Shown here one piece after another: positions 46,937 through 55,934 of a stretch of 64,000 nt of DNA. The first letter of the stretch is position 1. Every line of letters starts with the position of its first letter. The translations under genes and the position numbers were made by a program. This stretch comes from Burkholderiales bacterium (GTDB lineage Bacteria > Pseudomonadota > Gammaproteobacteria > Burkholderiales > SG8-39): contig JACZJV010000009.1 of assembly GCA_014860355.1 (NCBI GenBank), forward strand, positions 17,271 through 81,270, written 5' to 3'. The notes below the pieces were generated by a model. It searched no databases. It was not told the origin of the DNA and saw only the letters and a list, made by a program, of their open reading frames with translations.

Positions 46937-47475
46937 AGATTGCCGTAATTGCCTGGGGCTCATTGGTATGGGATCCGCGCGATTTGGACATCGAGCCGGA
47001 GTGGCGACAGGACGGGCCACTACTGGCAGTTGAGTTCGCTCGTTTTTCTGGCGGGGATCGGCTGACATTGGTAATGGTTGAAGGTGTGCCTCTGCAACAG
47101 ACGCTATGGACGCTGAGCCGGCAGCCAACGCTGGCAGCCGCAATCAGCAATCTGCGAGCGCGTGAGAAGACAAGTTCAGCCAACATTCACTGCTGGCCAC
47201 GTGGGATTAGCCTGCGGGCAACGAGCCAGGCGGATTCCTTGATCGAGGACTGGTTGCAGCGTAAGCAGCTTGATTGTGCAATCTGGACCGCACTCGGCCC
47301 CAATGACCGGGAGCGAAAGGCTGGCCTTAGCATGGAGGAGCAGCGCATGGCCTACTTGAAAGCATTGGTTGCTACCGGAAAGGCCCAGGCTGCCCGCGAG
47401 TACTTCGAGAAAACGCCCGCCCAGATTGCCACACCGTTCCGAGGGAGAGTTCGTGAAGAACTAGGGTGGGTCTGA
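46933..47475 (+). CDS. Gamma-glutamylcyclotransferase-like small protein coupled to res
   Basis: The 180-residue protein begins [19 protein letters not shown] and has [42 protein letters not shown] and ends RVREELGWV. The GSL-W-P start and beta-barrel pattern resemble the gamma-glutamylcyclotransferase (BtrG/ChaC) fold, but catalytic residues were not verified. A TTG start at 46933 overlaps the res stop TGA, which implies translational coupling. Its role in the defence operon is unknown. Confidence 0.6.
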   Translation: MKIAVIAWGSLVWDPRDLDIEPEWRQDGPLLAVEFARFSGGDRLTLVMVEGVPLQQTLWTLSRQPTLAAAISNLRAREKTSSANIHCWPRGISLRATSQADSLIEDWLQRKQLDCAIWTALGPNDRERKAGLSMEEQRMAYLKALVATGKAQAAREYFEKTPAQIATPFRGRVREELGWV

Positions 47476-48155
47476 AATTCGTCCGACATACGTGATGCTT
47501 GCAGGGAAGATTTGGGCCCGAGGCCTGTTTCTCCGTAGATGGGCTGCGGTTGATAGGGACGTCCTTTGAATAGTGCTGACAACGACCTCATCGATGAGCT
47601 GCGTTCCGGCAGGCCTTCGCAAGGATCCAGATTCGCTTTCAGTTGACCGATACACGCAAATTCCGCAAATCCTTCAAGGCCCACTTGCCGGTGCCCGTTT
47701 CGCTAAGGCATTCCGGAGTGTATGATCTCAGCTAGCAAGGATTCCCTTAGGCTGCAGTTCGTTTGAGTGATAACAGAATGCTGACCACCGAATAACAGAA
47801 TGCTGACCCCCGAATCCATGAAGAACTGGTTCGCGACGCTGTGGGTCGCTCTTTGCGCGGGGCTGTCTACGCCTCTCGTGACGAAGGATGTGGCTATCGA
47901 AGGGGATCGCGGCGTCGACCCAGACTTCGAGGGGTGGCTTCACGGTGACCCGATGGTGACAAAGAACCCGGCCAGTCGGTACGGTGATCGGACGCCGGGC
48001 TACATCACGGACAATGGTCTCGGTAGCATGGAGATTGGCGCGGCCGACGACTGAAGTTCGGCAGTACCTACCGGTTCCTGGTCGTTCCCTTTCTGTCGGT
48101 TAGCCTCGGGGTTTGTGCGGTCCTGGAGGTTGTCAGCCTTTGCGGCTGATGCCGC
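47476..48155. other. Gene-poor junction between the defence island and the transfer operon
   Basis: About 680 bases without a convincing gene. An 84-codon plus-strand frame at 47803-48054 has no family resemblance. A 22-bp tandem repeat is at 47770-47813. The region lies between converging units, so it probably contains terminators and debris of insertions. Confidence 0.45.
47770..47813. repeat. 22-bp direct repeat in tandem
   Basis: Two abutting copies of a 22-base unit beginning ATAACAGAATGCTGACC (47770-47791 and 47792-47813) differ at one base (ACCACCGA against ACCCCCGA). The unit resembles the terminal sequence of some insertion sequences, but no transposase is present, so it may be a solo end or a scar. 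Confidence 0.5.
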
Positions 48156-51029
48156 TCATTGCTCTGTTTCGCGCTTCGGCCCGGCAACCGGAACTCCATC
48201 CTTGTCGAAGTGCCACTCGCCGATGGTCGGCCTCTCAGGCGGCGTACCCAGCTTGGCGCGGTTGTCAGTCTGCGCGCCAACGGTGTCCCAGACCGCTCGA
48301 TTTCCCTCATGATGCGGGCTAACCTTGCCGGCTGTTACCTTCGCGTTGTAGTCCTCACTCCGGACGCCTTGCTCTTGCAGGACTTCGTGTCGGCGCGCAT
48401 CGATCGTTGCGGAGACCTGTCTTCCAGTCGAACCAATCCGCGTCCCAAGGTCGTTGCCGATAGTTTGCCCCGGTACGACGCGCTGCCGGGATTGGTAGTC
48501 GCGAATTGCGGCCTCATTCGTGGCTGCCTGATCGCCCAACGCGCCCCCATTCCTCGACCTGCTGGATTGGTCGAAATCTACGCCCAGGCTCGACGATGAC
48601 CAGCCTAGCAGCTCGGACGGGGGGCGGCTCGGCGCCAAAGGACTGTCCGCGGGGACAAATTCATTCCCCACGTTTCCGCCTCTCGCGTACGCAAAGGCGA
48701 TCTCCGAAACAGCGCGCTGCAACTTAATCGGATCGTCCTCGCGTAGCAGTCCGCGCTCCGAGAGCCTGCCTGCAGCGTAATTGGTGAAATCGGTCTGGGC
48801 GCCGCTGCTCCACTCGTGCATGAATTGCGCGGCACGTGCGAGTTCCTTGGATCGACCGTAAGCGCTCTCGCTTGCGGATTGATGATCGACCGCTTCGCGA
48901 TACGACGAGTCGAATCCCGACGTGGATGCTATGCGGCTGCCACGCGCCCATTGGTACGCGTCGGAGGAGCGGAACTCGTTGACGAGTGCGGTCGCTTCCG
49001 ACAGTTGAGCGGTTTCAACCGCTTTGCGTGCGTAGTCGTAGGCACTCTGGAGCTTCTGCTGATCCATCTGTCGGCCCTCTCGCGTGAGTTGGCCGCCGAT
49101 CTCCGTGAGGGGGATCTTCGCGCCCGCTGATGCGGACGCGGCGACACTCTTACCGACAACGGAGTCGTCGCTCAAGCCCAAGCGCCGATTGACCTCGCGC
49201 GCCACGGAGTTGATCGTCTGAAGCTGCGACGATGTCGAGCCGCCGTCGGCCGTTGTGCTTGCACCGGACCGCTGCTGTGTGCGCTCGAAAGTGTCCTGTA
49301 TGCCGAGTGCCTGCGTGAGTGCGGCGGCCTGACTGCTCTGCATCGACTCGCGCTCGGACTGGGCGAAGGTCTCTGTTTCTCGCGCGTTTTCCGACAGCGC
49401 CGTCGCCTGCCGCTCCGAAAACATGAAGGTCGTTGCCAGCCGGCTCAATGTGGCCTGGTAGCGGAAGACGCCGGCGTCCGGCCCGCTGCCCTGAATGGTG
49501 GTTCCATGCGCATCGCTAGTCGTGGACATGAACGCGGAGGTCTTGGTCGGCGCGAGTTGCTGCTGATCGAAGGAGACGGCGTCCTGGGTGACGTTCCCCT
49601 TGCTCGCCGCGCTCGATTCTCCGGAGACGGCGGACTGCATCGGTCCGACGCCGGTGACCGCCTGAAACGCAACTTCGCCGCCCTTGATGATCGCGGTCGC
49701 GATAATCGGGATCGAGATCACCATGTAGCCCGCCACGGCCTGGTCGGAGATCGCACCGTGATAGATGCTGGCTGCCGTTTCCAGTGCGAGACCTTGGGCG
49801 CCGGCTCCCATCCTGGCCGTGGCCTCCAGGTTGCGGGCGCTCGCTAAGGTGGCGACGTAATTGAGGATCGCATAGAGCGGCGGCCAGAGCTGTATCCAGA
49901 CGAGGCTCAGCACGAAGCTCTTGATCGCGAGCCCCAAGCCTCGCCCCTGCGCCAGCAGGAACAGCAGGAACACGAAAGGAAAAACCGCGTAGATGATTGC
50001 CTCGATCACGTTGCGAATGAGGGGCAGGGCCTGTTCTGCGATTTTTCCCATGGTGAGAAAGGACGAGTTGATCGAGGCTGTGGCGTTCGCCCGGGCGGTG
50101 GCGATCATGATGGAGGCCGGATCGTTGATTTTCTGGCCGACAATGCTGCTCGTGTCCTGCACCAGGTTCACCATGATGTTCTGACGCAGAAGATCCGCGG
50201 CCGACTGCGCGGCAGTGGCGATCCTGGTCTTGTAGTAGACCTGCTCGATCTGGCCGTCGATGACCCCTAGTGCGATCGTCGGGTCGAGGGAAGGATTCAG
50301 CTGGAATGCGAGGATCGCACGCGCGCGCGCCAACTCGGCCGGCAGGCGGGTCGCGAGCTGGGCGTAGACCTTGGGGCAGGTATCCACCTGGACTGGGTTG
50401 CCGAAGGTCGAGAATCGCGCCGGATTCGGGTTTCCCATCAGCGCCCAGATGTCGGTGCTCTGTCCGAACGCCGCCGGATCGATGGTACCGTCCTGCAGAT
50501 CGTAGAAGGTGCAGTTGTGGACGAAGGCGATGAGATCGGTTCGAAGCTGGGGGTCGGCGACGTTCAGGTTCCGGGACGCCTGGATCAGGCGGTTGCCGAA
50601 CATGACCCCGTTCTTCTGGTAGGCAAGCTCGCTAGGGAGCTGGGCGTCGGGCGTGGGGATGACCTGAAACGCGGTCTCGAAGAACCGCGTCATCACGTCG
50701 CCGATCTTGCTCGTGAAGTGCCCGAAAAACGCGACCCCGATCGGAACATTCCCGATCACGACCGGGGGCTGGCTGCCGAGCTTGTCGACCACCACCACCT
50801 CGGTCTTGGGAAGGAAGGCGACGTAGTAGAGGAATAGAAAGCCGAACAGCCAGCCCCAGCCGTGGAATCGCCCCGGCGTGAACAGCCCCGCAAACGCCGC
50901 GACGAGCACGCCGGTTACCGCGACGGTCTTGATGAGCCCGAAGTAATCGCCGCCGCCCATGATCGCGGCGATCGCGTTGAACACCCCGTTCAGGGTGTCG
51001 ACATTGCCGTAGGCGTAGATCTCGAACAT
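48156..51029 (-). CDS. traG: F-type conjugation protein TraG (mating-pair stabilisation and entry exclusion)
   Basis: The 957-residue protein has the TraG layout. The N-terminal part has membrane segments (IKTVAVTGVLVAAFAGLF, GWGWLFGFLFLYYVAFLP near residues 30-75; two longer hydrophobic regions near residues 325-450). The long hydrophilic C-terminal region is rich in Ala, Ser, Gln and Arg (from about residue 500). Length is close to F TraG (938). It stabilises mating pairs and, in F, takes part in pilus assembly and entry exclusion. I chose ATG 51029 (MFEIYAYGNVDTLNGVFNAI), because codons further upstream overlap traH in another frame. It is the last gene of the minus-strand operon. Confidence 0.9.
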   Translation of the reverse strand: MFEIYAYGNVDTLNGVFNAIAAIMGGGDYFGLIKTVAVTGVLVAAFAGLFTPGRFHGWGWLFGFLFLYYVAFLPKTEVVVVDKLGSQPPVVIGNVPIGVAFFGHFTSKIGDVMTRFFETAFQVIPTPDAQLPSELAYQKNGVMFGNRLIQASRNLNVADPQLRTDLIAFVHNCTFYDLQDGTIDPAAFGQSTDIWALMGNPNPARFSTFGNPVQVDTCPKVYAQLATRLPAELARARAILAFQLNPSLDPTIALGVIDGQIEQVYYKTRIATAAQSAADLLRQNIMVNLVQDTSSIVGQKINDPASIMIATARANATASINSSFLTMGKIAEQALPLIRNVIEAIIYAVFPFVFLLFLLAQGRGLGLAIKSFVLSLVWIQLWPPLYAILNYVATLASARNLEATARMGAGAQGLALETAASIYHGAISDQAVAGYMVISIPIIATAIIKGGEVAFQAVTGVGPMQSAVSGESSAASKGNVTQDAVSFDQQQLAPTKTSAFMSTTSDAHGTTIQGSGPDAGVFRYQATLSRLATTFMFSERQATALSENARETETFAQSERESMQSSQAAALTQALGIQDTFERTQQRSGASTTADGGSTSSQLQTINSVAREVNRRLGLSDDSVVGKSVAASASAGAKIPLTEIGGQLTREGRQMDQQKLQSAYDYARKAVETAQLSEATALVNEFRSSDAYQWARGSRIASTSGFDSSYREAVDHQSASESAYGRSKELARAAQFMHEWSSGAQTDFTNYAAGRLSERGLLREDDPIKLQRAVSEIAFAYARGGNVGNEFVPADSPLAPSRPPSELLGWSSSSLGVDFDQSSRSRNGGALGDQAATNEAAIRDYQSRQRVVPGQTIGNDLGTRIGSTGRQVSATIDARRHEVLQEQGVRSEDYNAKVTAGKVSPHHEGNRAVWDTVGAQTDNRAKLGTPPERPTIGEWHFDKDGVPVAGPKRETEQ

Positions 51030-51097
51030 GGATGGGCGAATATCGAGGACGGATAGGGCGGGGAACGCCGGCCGCGGGCGGACGCCGGCGCTCGGCC

Positions 51098-52543
51098 TTA
51101 TGAGCCGCGAGCCCCGTAATTTGCACTGAAATCGAGCATCGCTTTGAGCGCCAGCGGCATGGAGCTCCACAGTTGCCGTTCGAGGGTCTGCAGGTCCTGG
51201 GTCATCGAGGAGACCGAACGCACCTTGGCGTAGGCGGTCTGTTTCTCGGCGAGTAGCTGCCGTTGCGCCTCCTGGGCGTTGCTCCTCAAGGTTTCGACGT
51301 ACTGCTGCTCGAGCTCGGTGCGCTTCAGGGTGTGCGACAGGGCGGTCAGCGCTTGACGAATTACGCGATTCAGAAATGTTTCGGCGTAGTCGAGCGCAAT
51401 CACGTCCTTGTAGGTCTCGATCAGCGTCTCCGCGGTGTTCGAGCCGGGAGCCGCATTGGCGACCGCGAGCATCTTGTACACCGGCTCGCTCGTGTTGTTG
51501 ATGAAGCCGATGTCGGCGCTCGTCTGGGGCGTGCGCTTGGCGATGTTGTCGGACATGCGTAGAAGCCTCGCGGATACGAGCTGGGTGAAGGGCTGCACCG
51601 AAACCGTGGTGCGGGTGGGGTTGAGGCAATCGACAGGTTCGTCGCAGACGTAGACATGGACGTCGATGTTGCCTTGCGCGGCCGAGGCGCCGGCACCGAG
51701 CAGCACATCGCGCAGGCCCACGATAGTGGGTTCGAAGTAGCGCGGCATCGCGCCGCTGCCGTCATCCTGCGGTGGGGTGAGCACGACCGTCCCGATCACG
51801 CTCATGATGAGTTCACGTTCCGCCTGGCTGATAGCGCCGCCCACGCGGGCGAGCGCCGTCCAGATGACGTTGCCTTTGACGAAAGTCGCATTGCGGACGT
51901 TGGGGTCGGCCGATGCCGCGGCCGCCTTGACCACGCCTGCGGCATTGGTGGCACAGCTCAGCCGCGCGTCGACGCGGTCGCTCACGCTTCCGAGGTACTG
52001 GGAGATATTGGCGCAGCCGCTCATCACCGAGTTGTCGTACGCGCCGACGACGCCATTCACGAGCGACTGCGCCGCTTCGCAGGAGTTGATGTTCATCGCG
52101 TTGATCTTGTTGATCTGGTCCTGCAGCTCGGTGAGCAGCTTGTCGATGTCGGGGGAGATCGACTGCAGCGCGAGCTTGAACGCGTAGCCGACGGCGTTCG
52201 AGCCGATGTTCCGCAACAGCGAAACGAACTGCTGCTTGTTGATGAATGAAAACGCACCGCCGAAGAGGTCGATTCCTCCGCAACCCGCCCTCAGACTTGG
52301 AAGCTGGGCGTCGGTGAGCGGGAAGTTCCGCCCCGGCGAGCGCATCATGAGCGCACCGCCGGTGTAGAGGTTCATCGTCTGGCCGCGGAAAGCGCCGGGC
52401 GAGGTCACGTTGCCCAGTGCACCCATATCATTGAACATCCCCTGCATTTGAGCGTTCAGATCGGCCGGGCGGGTGAGGACCGGCGTGCTCGCGACGCTTA
52501 TCGCGAGCAGGCTCGCGACGATACGCTTGATTCGATCAGCCAT
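51098..52543 (-). CDS. traH: F-type conjugation protein TraH
   Basis: The 481-residue protein has a signal peptide (MADRIKRIVASLLAISVAST) and the TraH motifs YTGGALMMRSPGRNFPL, LRAGCGGIDLFGGAFSFINKQQFV and NSCEAAQSLVNG. In F, TraH acts with TraF, TraU, TraW, TrbC and TraN in the periplasm and outer membrane for pilus extension and retraction. AAGGAGATTT precedes the ATG at 52543. Between its end and the traG start there are 68 bases without a gene. Confidence 0.93.
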   Translation of the reverse strand: MADRIKRIVASLLAISVASTPVLTRPADLNAQMQGMFNDMGALGNVTSPGAFRGQTMNLYTGGALMMRSPGRNFPLTDAQLPSLRAGCGGIDLFGGAFSFINKQQFVSLLRNIGSNAVGYAFKLALQSISPDIDKLLTELQDQINKINAMNINSCEAAQSLVNGVVGAYDNSVMSGCANISQYLGSVSDRVDARLSCATNAAGVVKAAAASADPNVRNATFVKGNVIWTALARVGGAISQAERELIMSVIGTVVLTPPQDDGSGAMPRYFEPTIVGLRDVLLGAGASAAQGNIDVHVYVCDEPVDCLNPTRTTVSVQPFTQLVSARLLRMSDNIAKRTPQTSADIGFINNTSEPVYKMLAVANAAPGSNTAETLIETYKDVIALDYAETFLNRVIRQALTALSHTLKRTELEQQYVETLRSNAQEAQRQLLAEKQTAYAKVRSVSSMTQDLQTLERQLWSSMPLALKAMLDFSANYGARGS

Positions 52544-52561
52544 GAAATCTCCTTACGCGTG

Positions 52562-53389
52562 CTACAGCGGGCCGTTGGACTTGTCCTGCCCGAGCGCTGC
52601 GATGCGTTCAATCAGATCGGACAAGGCCATGAGGCCGAAGCCAACCGGGCGGATCTCCCGCTTGGACGGCGCCGTGAGGTAAAGCGCTGGCACGACCGAG
52701 GCGTTCAGTCTGGTCGCGATGCCGTTGTCCGCCTGGGGGTTGGGATATTCGGGCAGGCCTGCGCCATCTAGGCTCACCGGAAACACCAGCATTCCGTACT
52801 CCTGCTCGAAGCGCTTGAGGATGGGCGCGAAGCGGTGGCAGTAGGGGCAATCGCTGCGGAAGATGAAAAGTAGCCCGTAGGTTGCGGAGAGTGCACGCAC
52901 CGCCCGCGCCTGCCGCTCATCGCGCTGTTCATCGAAGGCCACGATGGCCATCGAGTTGGTCGGCCGGCCGCTCAGGCCGTAGTCCAGCTCCGGCACGGTC
53001 CACACGAGCCGCTGCCAGTGCTCGGCGAACACCTCGGATTTGTTCATCACCATGCGCTGATAGCGCATGTAGGCGAGCAGGTTCGCCTCGGTCGGATTCA
53101 TGACCGCGACGCGCTTCAGGTCGTCCAGCCGCTTTTGCATCGCTTCGAACTCGACCAGCTCGCGCGGGCGGCTTTGGGGCGCGGGCGGGGCCCTGGGCGG
53201 ACGCCGGGCCTCAGGCGGGTCCCGGTACCAGAACCAGCCCTCGCTATTGCGCAGCCAGTAGCTGGCTGGGAGATCTGGACCCTTGGCGGGCTCTGACACG
53301 GCAGCAATGGCTGAGCCTTCAGCGGTGTGCAGACCGCCAAATGCAAAGACCGGCAGCAGGATCGCGAGAAAAGTGACCGGCTTACTCAT
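52562..53389 (-). CDS. traF: F-type conjugation protein TraF (thioredoxin-like)
   Basis: The 275-residue protein has a signal sequence, a Pro/Arg-rich linker after residue 57, and a thioredoxin-like C-terminal domain with CPYC at 181-184 (FIFRSDCPYCHRFAPILKRF) and the cis-Pro region NASVVPALYL. Many TraF proteins have lost these cysteines, so this one may be redox-active and help fold cysteine-rich TraN, TraU and TraH. It lies in the usual place before traH. Confidence 0.92.
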   Translation of the reverse strand: MSKPVTFLAILLPVFAFGGLHTAEGSAIAAVSEPAKGPDLPASYWLRNSEGWFWYRDPPEARRPPRAPPAPQSRPRELVEFEAMQKRLDDLKRVAVMNPTEANLLAYMRYQRMVMNKSEVFAEHWQRLVWTVPELDYGLSGRPTNSMAIVAFDEQRDERQARAVRALSATYGLLFIFRSDCPYCHRFAPILKRFEQEYGMLVFPVSLDGAGLPEYPNPQADNGIATRLNASVVPALYLTAPSKREIRPVGFGLMALSDLIERIAALGQDKSNGPL

Positions 53390-53395
53390 GGCGGC

Positions 53396-53770
53396 CTATT
53401 CCTTCGTCGGAAAGCGGCCGTCACGGCAGTAGCTGACCTGGTACCTGAGTTCCTTGTCCGCGCGCCTGCCGTTCTCCAGCACGTCCTTCTGGCGTGTCCT
53501 CACCTCCAGCCGGCTGCAGCCGGGTTGAGGCAATGCATGCAGGACACGCACGTCGATCTCGATCGCTGTGCTCGTGTCGAACTTCTGGCGGACGTAGGCC
53601 GCGGCTGCACCCTGCATGACCCCGCGCGCGTAGCCCGCATCGATCGCGCGTTGCAGGAGGGGCTTGAGATCGGACACCACGATGCGGCCGGCGGGATCGG
53701 CATGGACGCCGAGCGCGAGCAGAAATGCCGCGGCAACGCTGCCAGCCACAAGAATGCGTGCGCAACTCAT
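53396..53770 (-). CDS. Small secreted protein of the transfer operon, no known family
   Basis: The 124-residue protein has a signal peptide (MSCARILVAGSVAAAFLLALGVHA, probable cleavage after HA) and a mature part with two cysteines (PQPGCSRLEVRTRQ and VSYCRDGRF), which may form a disulfide. It sits between the second traN half and traF, where other F-type systems carry variable genes such as trbE or trbB. No family was recognised. The ATG at 53770 overlaps the upstream stop, so it is a genuine operon member. Confidence 0.65.
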   Translation of the reverse strand: MSCARILVAGSVAAAFLLALGVHADPAGRIVVSDLKPLLQRAIDAGYARGVMQGAAAAYVRQKFDTSTAIEIDVRVLHALPQPGCSRLEVRTRQKDVLENGRRADKELRYQVSYCRDGRFPTKE

Positions 53771-54966
53771 GGGCTGAAGGTGCTGTTGACCTTCTGCTGG
53801 GCGCGCAGCCGCATTGCGTCTGCATCGGGGAGCGTAGGGGCGATCTCGGCGTAGAACTCCGCCAGGTTCATGCGCGAGAAGTCCAGCGCCTGCAATTGCG
53901 CGACGCTGAAGCCGCTGCACTCGGGATTCTGCGGGCCGCCCCAAGCCTTGCCGATCTGCGCGCGTCCCTGTTCGTTCAGGATGCGCGAGAGGCGCGAATT
54001 GAAGCAGCAATAGGATTGCGTCGTCTCGGTGCAAACGCGAATGATCGGCACACGCGCCGAGCAATAGCTGCCCAGGCTGTGACAGAGCCGGTTGTCGCGT
54101 TTCATCGCGAGGACCTGCTCGGCCTGCTCGCAGGAGAGGATGCCCGAGAGCTGGATCGCCAGCATGGCGATGCTCCAGGGTCCCGGCACCAGGGTCCCGA
54201 CAAACGAAGAGACCGATATGTCGCCGGCAAGCAAGCCGGCGAGGGCGGACGAGCCGCCACCGGCACCAAACAGCGATTGGAAGCCGGCGATGACCAAGTC
54301 CGGCGCATCGGACGTGAACAGCGCGTCGTAGGTGTAGCTCGATCCTGCGGCGCCCATCACCTGGCCGCCCGCGCCGAGGACCAGGTTCAGGTTGCTGAAC
54401 AGCGAGCCGCTGGCTCCCGCGCCCTTGCAGCAATTGACGAGGCCGAACAGCTTCTTGCGGCAGCGGTTGTCCTGGCCCTGGAACACCACGAGCGTAGCCG
54501 GATCGACATACTTGCCTGCCTCACGCTCGGCTTCCAGGCCGGCGACCACCTTCGCGAAATCGGGGTCCGGCGGGTAAGCCGTATCGAAGCACTTGCCGTC
54601 GAGGCAGAACTGCTGGCCGCCGCAGTTCGTAATGGTCGCAGCCGATCCCTTCGACACCCTGCATTGCCAGCTCTGTTCATAGAGCATGCAGGCGCCTTGA
54701 GCGTACGCGTCGACGCAGCTCGATCCGATCTGGCTGCAAGCCCGGTCGCGCAGCGGCTGGCAGTCATCCGTCATGGTTTGCGACACGCAGCCGTATTGCG
54801 CGCGGTAGCGCCAGCAGTCCCGGTGCACCGGATGGCCGCCGATGTTGCGCGTCGCCGGACCCTCGACGCAGGATTCCGAGACCTGCTGGCAATCCGCGGC
54901 GCGCACCGATGAGTCCGCCAGGAGGAGCAGCGCAAGCAAGAAAGCGCAGACGAAGCGCAGTTTCAT
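53767..54966 (-). CDS. traN: TraN, C-terminal half (mating-pair stabilisation)
   Basis: The 399-residue protein has a signal peptide (MKLRFVCAFLLALLLLADSSVRA) and a cysteine-rich body (VSESCVEGPATRNIGGHPVHRDCWRYRAQYGC; CLDGKCFDTAYPPDPDFAKVV; FGLVNCCKGAG; YCCFNSRLSRILNEQGRAQIG and WGGPQNPECSGFSV). These match the C-terminal two thirds of F-type TraN, the outer-membrane protein that contacts the recipient. The N-terminal third is encoded by the separate upstream gene. The ATG at 54966 overlaps that gene's stop. Having its own signal peptide, it should be exported independently. Confidence 0.85.
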   Translation of the reverse strand: MKLRFVCAFLLALLLLADSSVRAADCQQVSESCVEGPATRNIGGHPVHRDCWRYRAQYGCVSQTMTDDCQPLRDRACSQIGSSCVDAYAQGACMLYEQSWQCRVSKGSAATITNCGGQQFCLDGKCFDTAYPPDPDFAKVVAGLEAEREAGKYVDPATLVVFQGQDNRCRKKLFGLVNCCKGAGASGSLFSNLNLVLGAGGQVMGAAGSSYTYDALFTSDAPDLVIAGFQSLFGAGGGSSALAGLLAGDISVSSFVGTLVPGPWSIAMLAIQLSGILSCEQAEQVLAMKRDNRLCHSLGSYCSARVPIIRVCTETTQSYCCFNSRLSRILNEQGRAQIGKAWGGPQNPECSGFSVAQLQALDFSRMNLAEFYAEIAPTLPDADAMRLRAQQKVNSTFSP

Positions 54967-55934
54967 TGAGAACGCGCCTCCAGCGCCGCGCACTGGTTAT
55001 CCCAGGTGTCGCTGAAACTCACGCTGGTGGGCATGGCGAAAGTGTTCACGCCGAAGTAGCTCGTGCCCTGGCAGGGGTTGTAGAACCAGGCGCCGATGGA
55101 GCAGTTCGCCCCTGAGCAGGACTGGCTGTAGTAGGTCTGGTAGCAGAAGTAGCCGTCAATCTGCGATGGTCCCGGCGTCTGGCCGATCTGGGTGTTCAGC
55201 GTGCCGGCGACATACTGCGAGCCCAGTTCCAGGTAGAGGCCGCCGCTGGCCTTGGCGATGGTGTACACGTGCATCAGGTAGCTGTTCGCGCCACAGCTGA
55301 AGTCGAAGGCGAGGTAGTCGATGCAGGCCGGGCAGGGGTCCGCTGTCACCCGCGTCAGGAACTGCCCCGGCGAGCAGCCGGGCGTCCGGATCGGTGTGAC
55401 GATCAGGACCTTGTCGCAGCTCGCGTTCTGGGTGCTCCGGTATTGGTGGCAGATCAGCGTCTCGAAGATGTCCGGGCGTGTCACCGTTTGCACGGTGCAA
55501 GCGCTGTAGGTTCCGGCGATATTTCCGGCGATCGCCTGCGGATCGGCGGTGACGGTCTTCGCACGGATGAGCAGCGGGTCGCTGGCTGCGATGCCAAAAC
55601 CCGGGCGCCGTGCCGGATTGGTCTGCGAAAAATCGATCGCGTTGCAGCCCTGCTCGGAAAAGCTTCCAGATGATCCGACGGCGCCCGCGCAGGCGCCGGC
55701 CTTGGCCGACGCGGGTGTTCCCAGACCGGGGCTGCCGAAGTAGGAAGCCTCCGGCGGGGTGGTGGTGAAATTCGGCACCGTCGATTGCGCACTGCTCCCG
55801 CTGATCTGACCACGCGCCGCAGCATTGCCGGATCTGCCAAGCGCGGCGCCCTGGTTGTAGGCGTCCGACAAGGACTGCGCGTGGGCGCAGACTGCGAGCG
55901 CCGCGACGAGGAAAAGCACGAGCCGAAGGATCAT
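54963..55934 (-). CDS. TraN-like N-terminal half encoded as a separate protein
   Basis: The 323-residue protein has a signal peptide (MILRLVLFLVAALAVCAHA) and a start that follows F TraN: SLSDAYNQGAALGRSGNAAA, then STVPNFTTTPPEASYFGSPG, comparable with SDFAHQIKGQG, SIPGYNANPDETKYYGG of F TraN. It then has many cysteines (CGANSYLMHVY, CYQTYYSQSCSGANC, CQGTSYFGVNTF). It stops just where the C-terminal half begins, with ATGA overlap. So the mating-pair protein is made as two exported chains. Assignment is from resemblance of the first 60 residues and position. Confidence 0.7.
   Translation of the reverse strand: MILRLVLFLVAALAVCAHAQSLSDAYNQGAALGRSGNAAARGQISGSSAQSTVPNFTTTPPEASYFGSPGLGTPASAKAGACAGAVGSSGSFSEQGCNAIDFSQTNPARRPGFGIAASDPLLIRAKTVTADPQAIAGNIAGTYSACTVQTVTRPDIFETLICHQYRSTQNASCDKVLIVTPIRTPGCSPGQFLTRVTADPCPACIDYLAFDFSCGANSYLMHVYTIAKASGGLYLELGSQYVAGTLNTQIGQTPGPSQIDGYFCYQTYYSQSCSGANCSIGAWFYNPCQGTSYFGVNTFAMPTSVSFSDTWDNQCAALEARSQ

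Noticed and set aside
51030..51629. Upstream extension of the traG frame
   Set aside because: It lies over the 3' part of traH and lacks TraG features. ATG 51029 gives the usual N-terminus.
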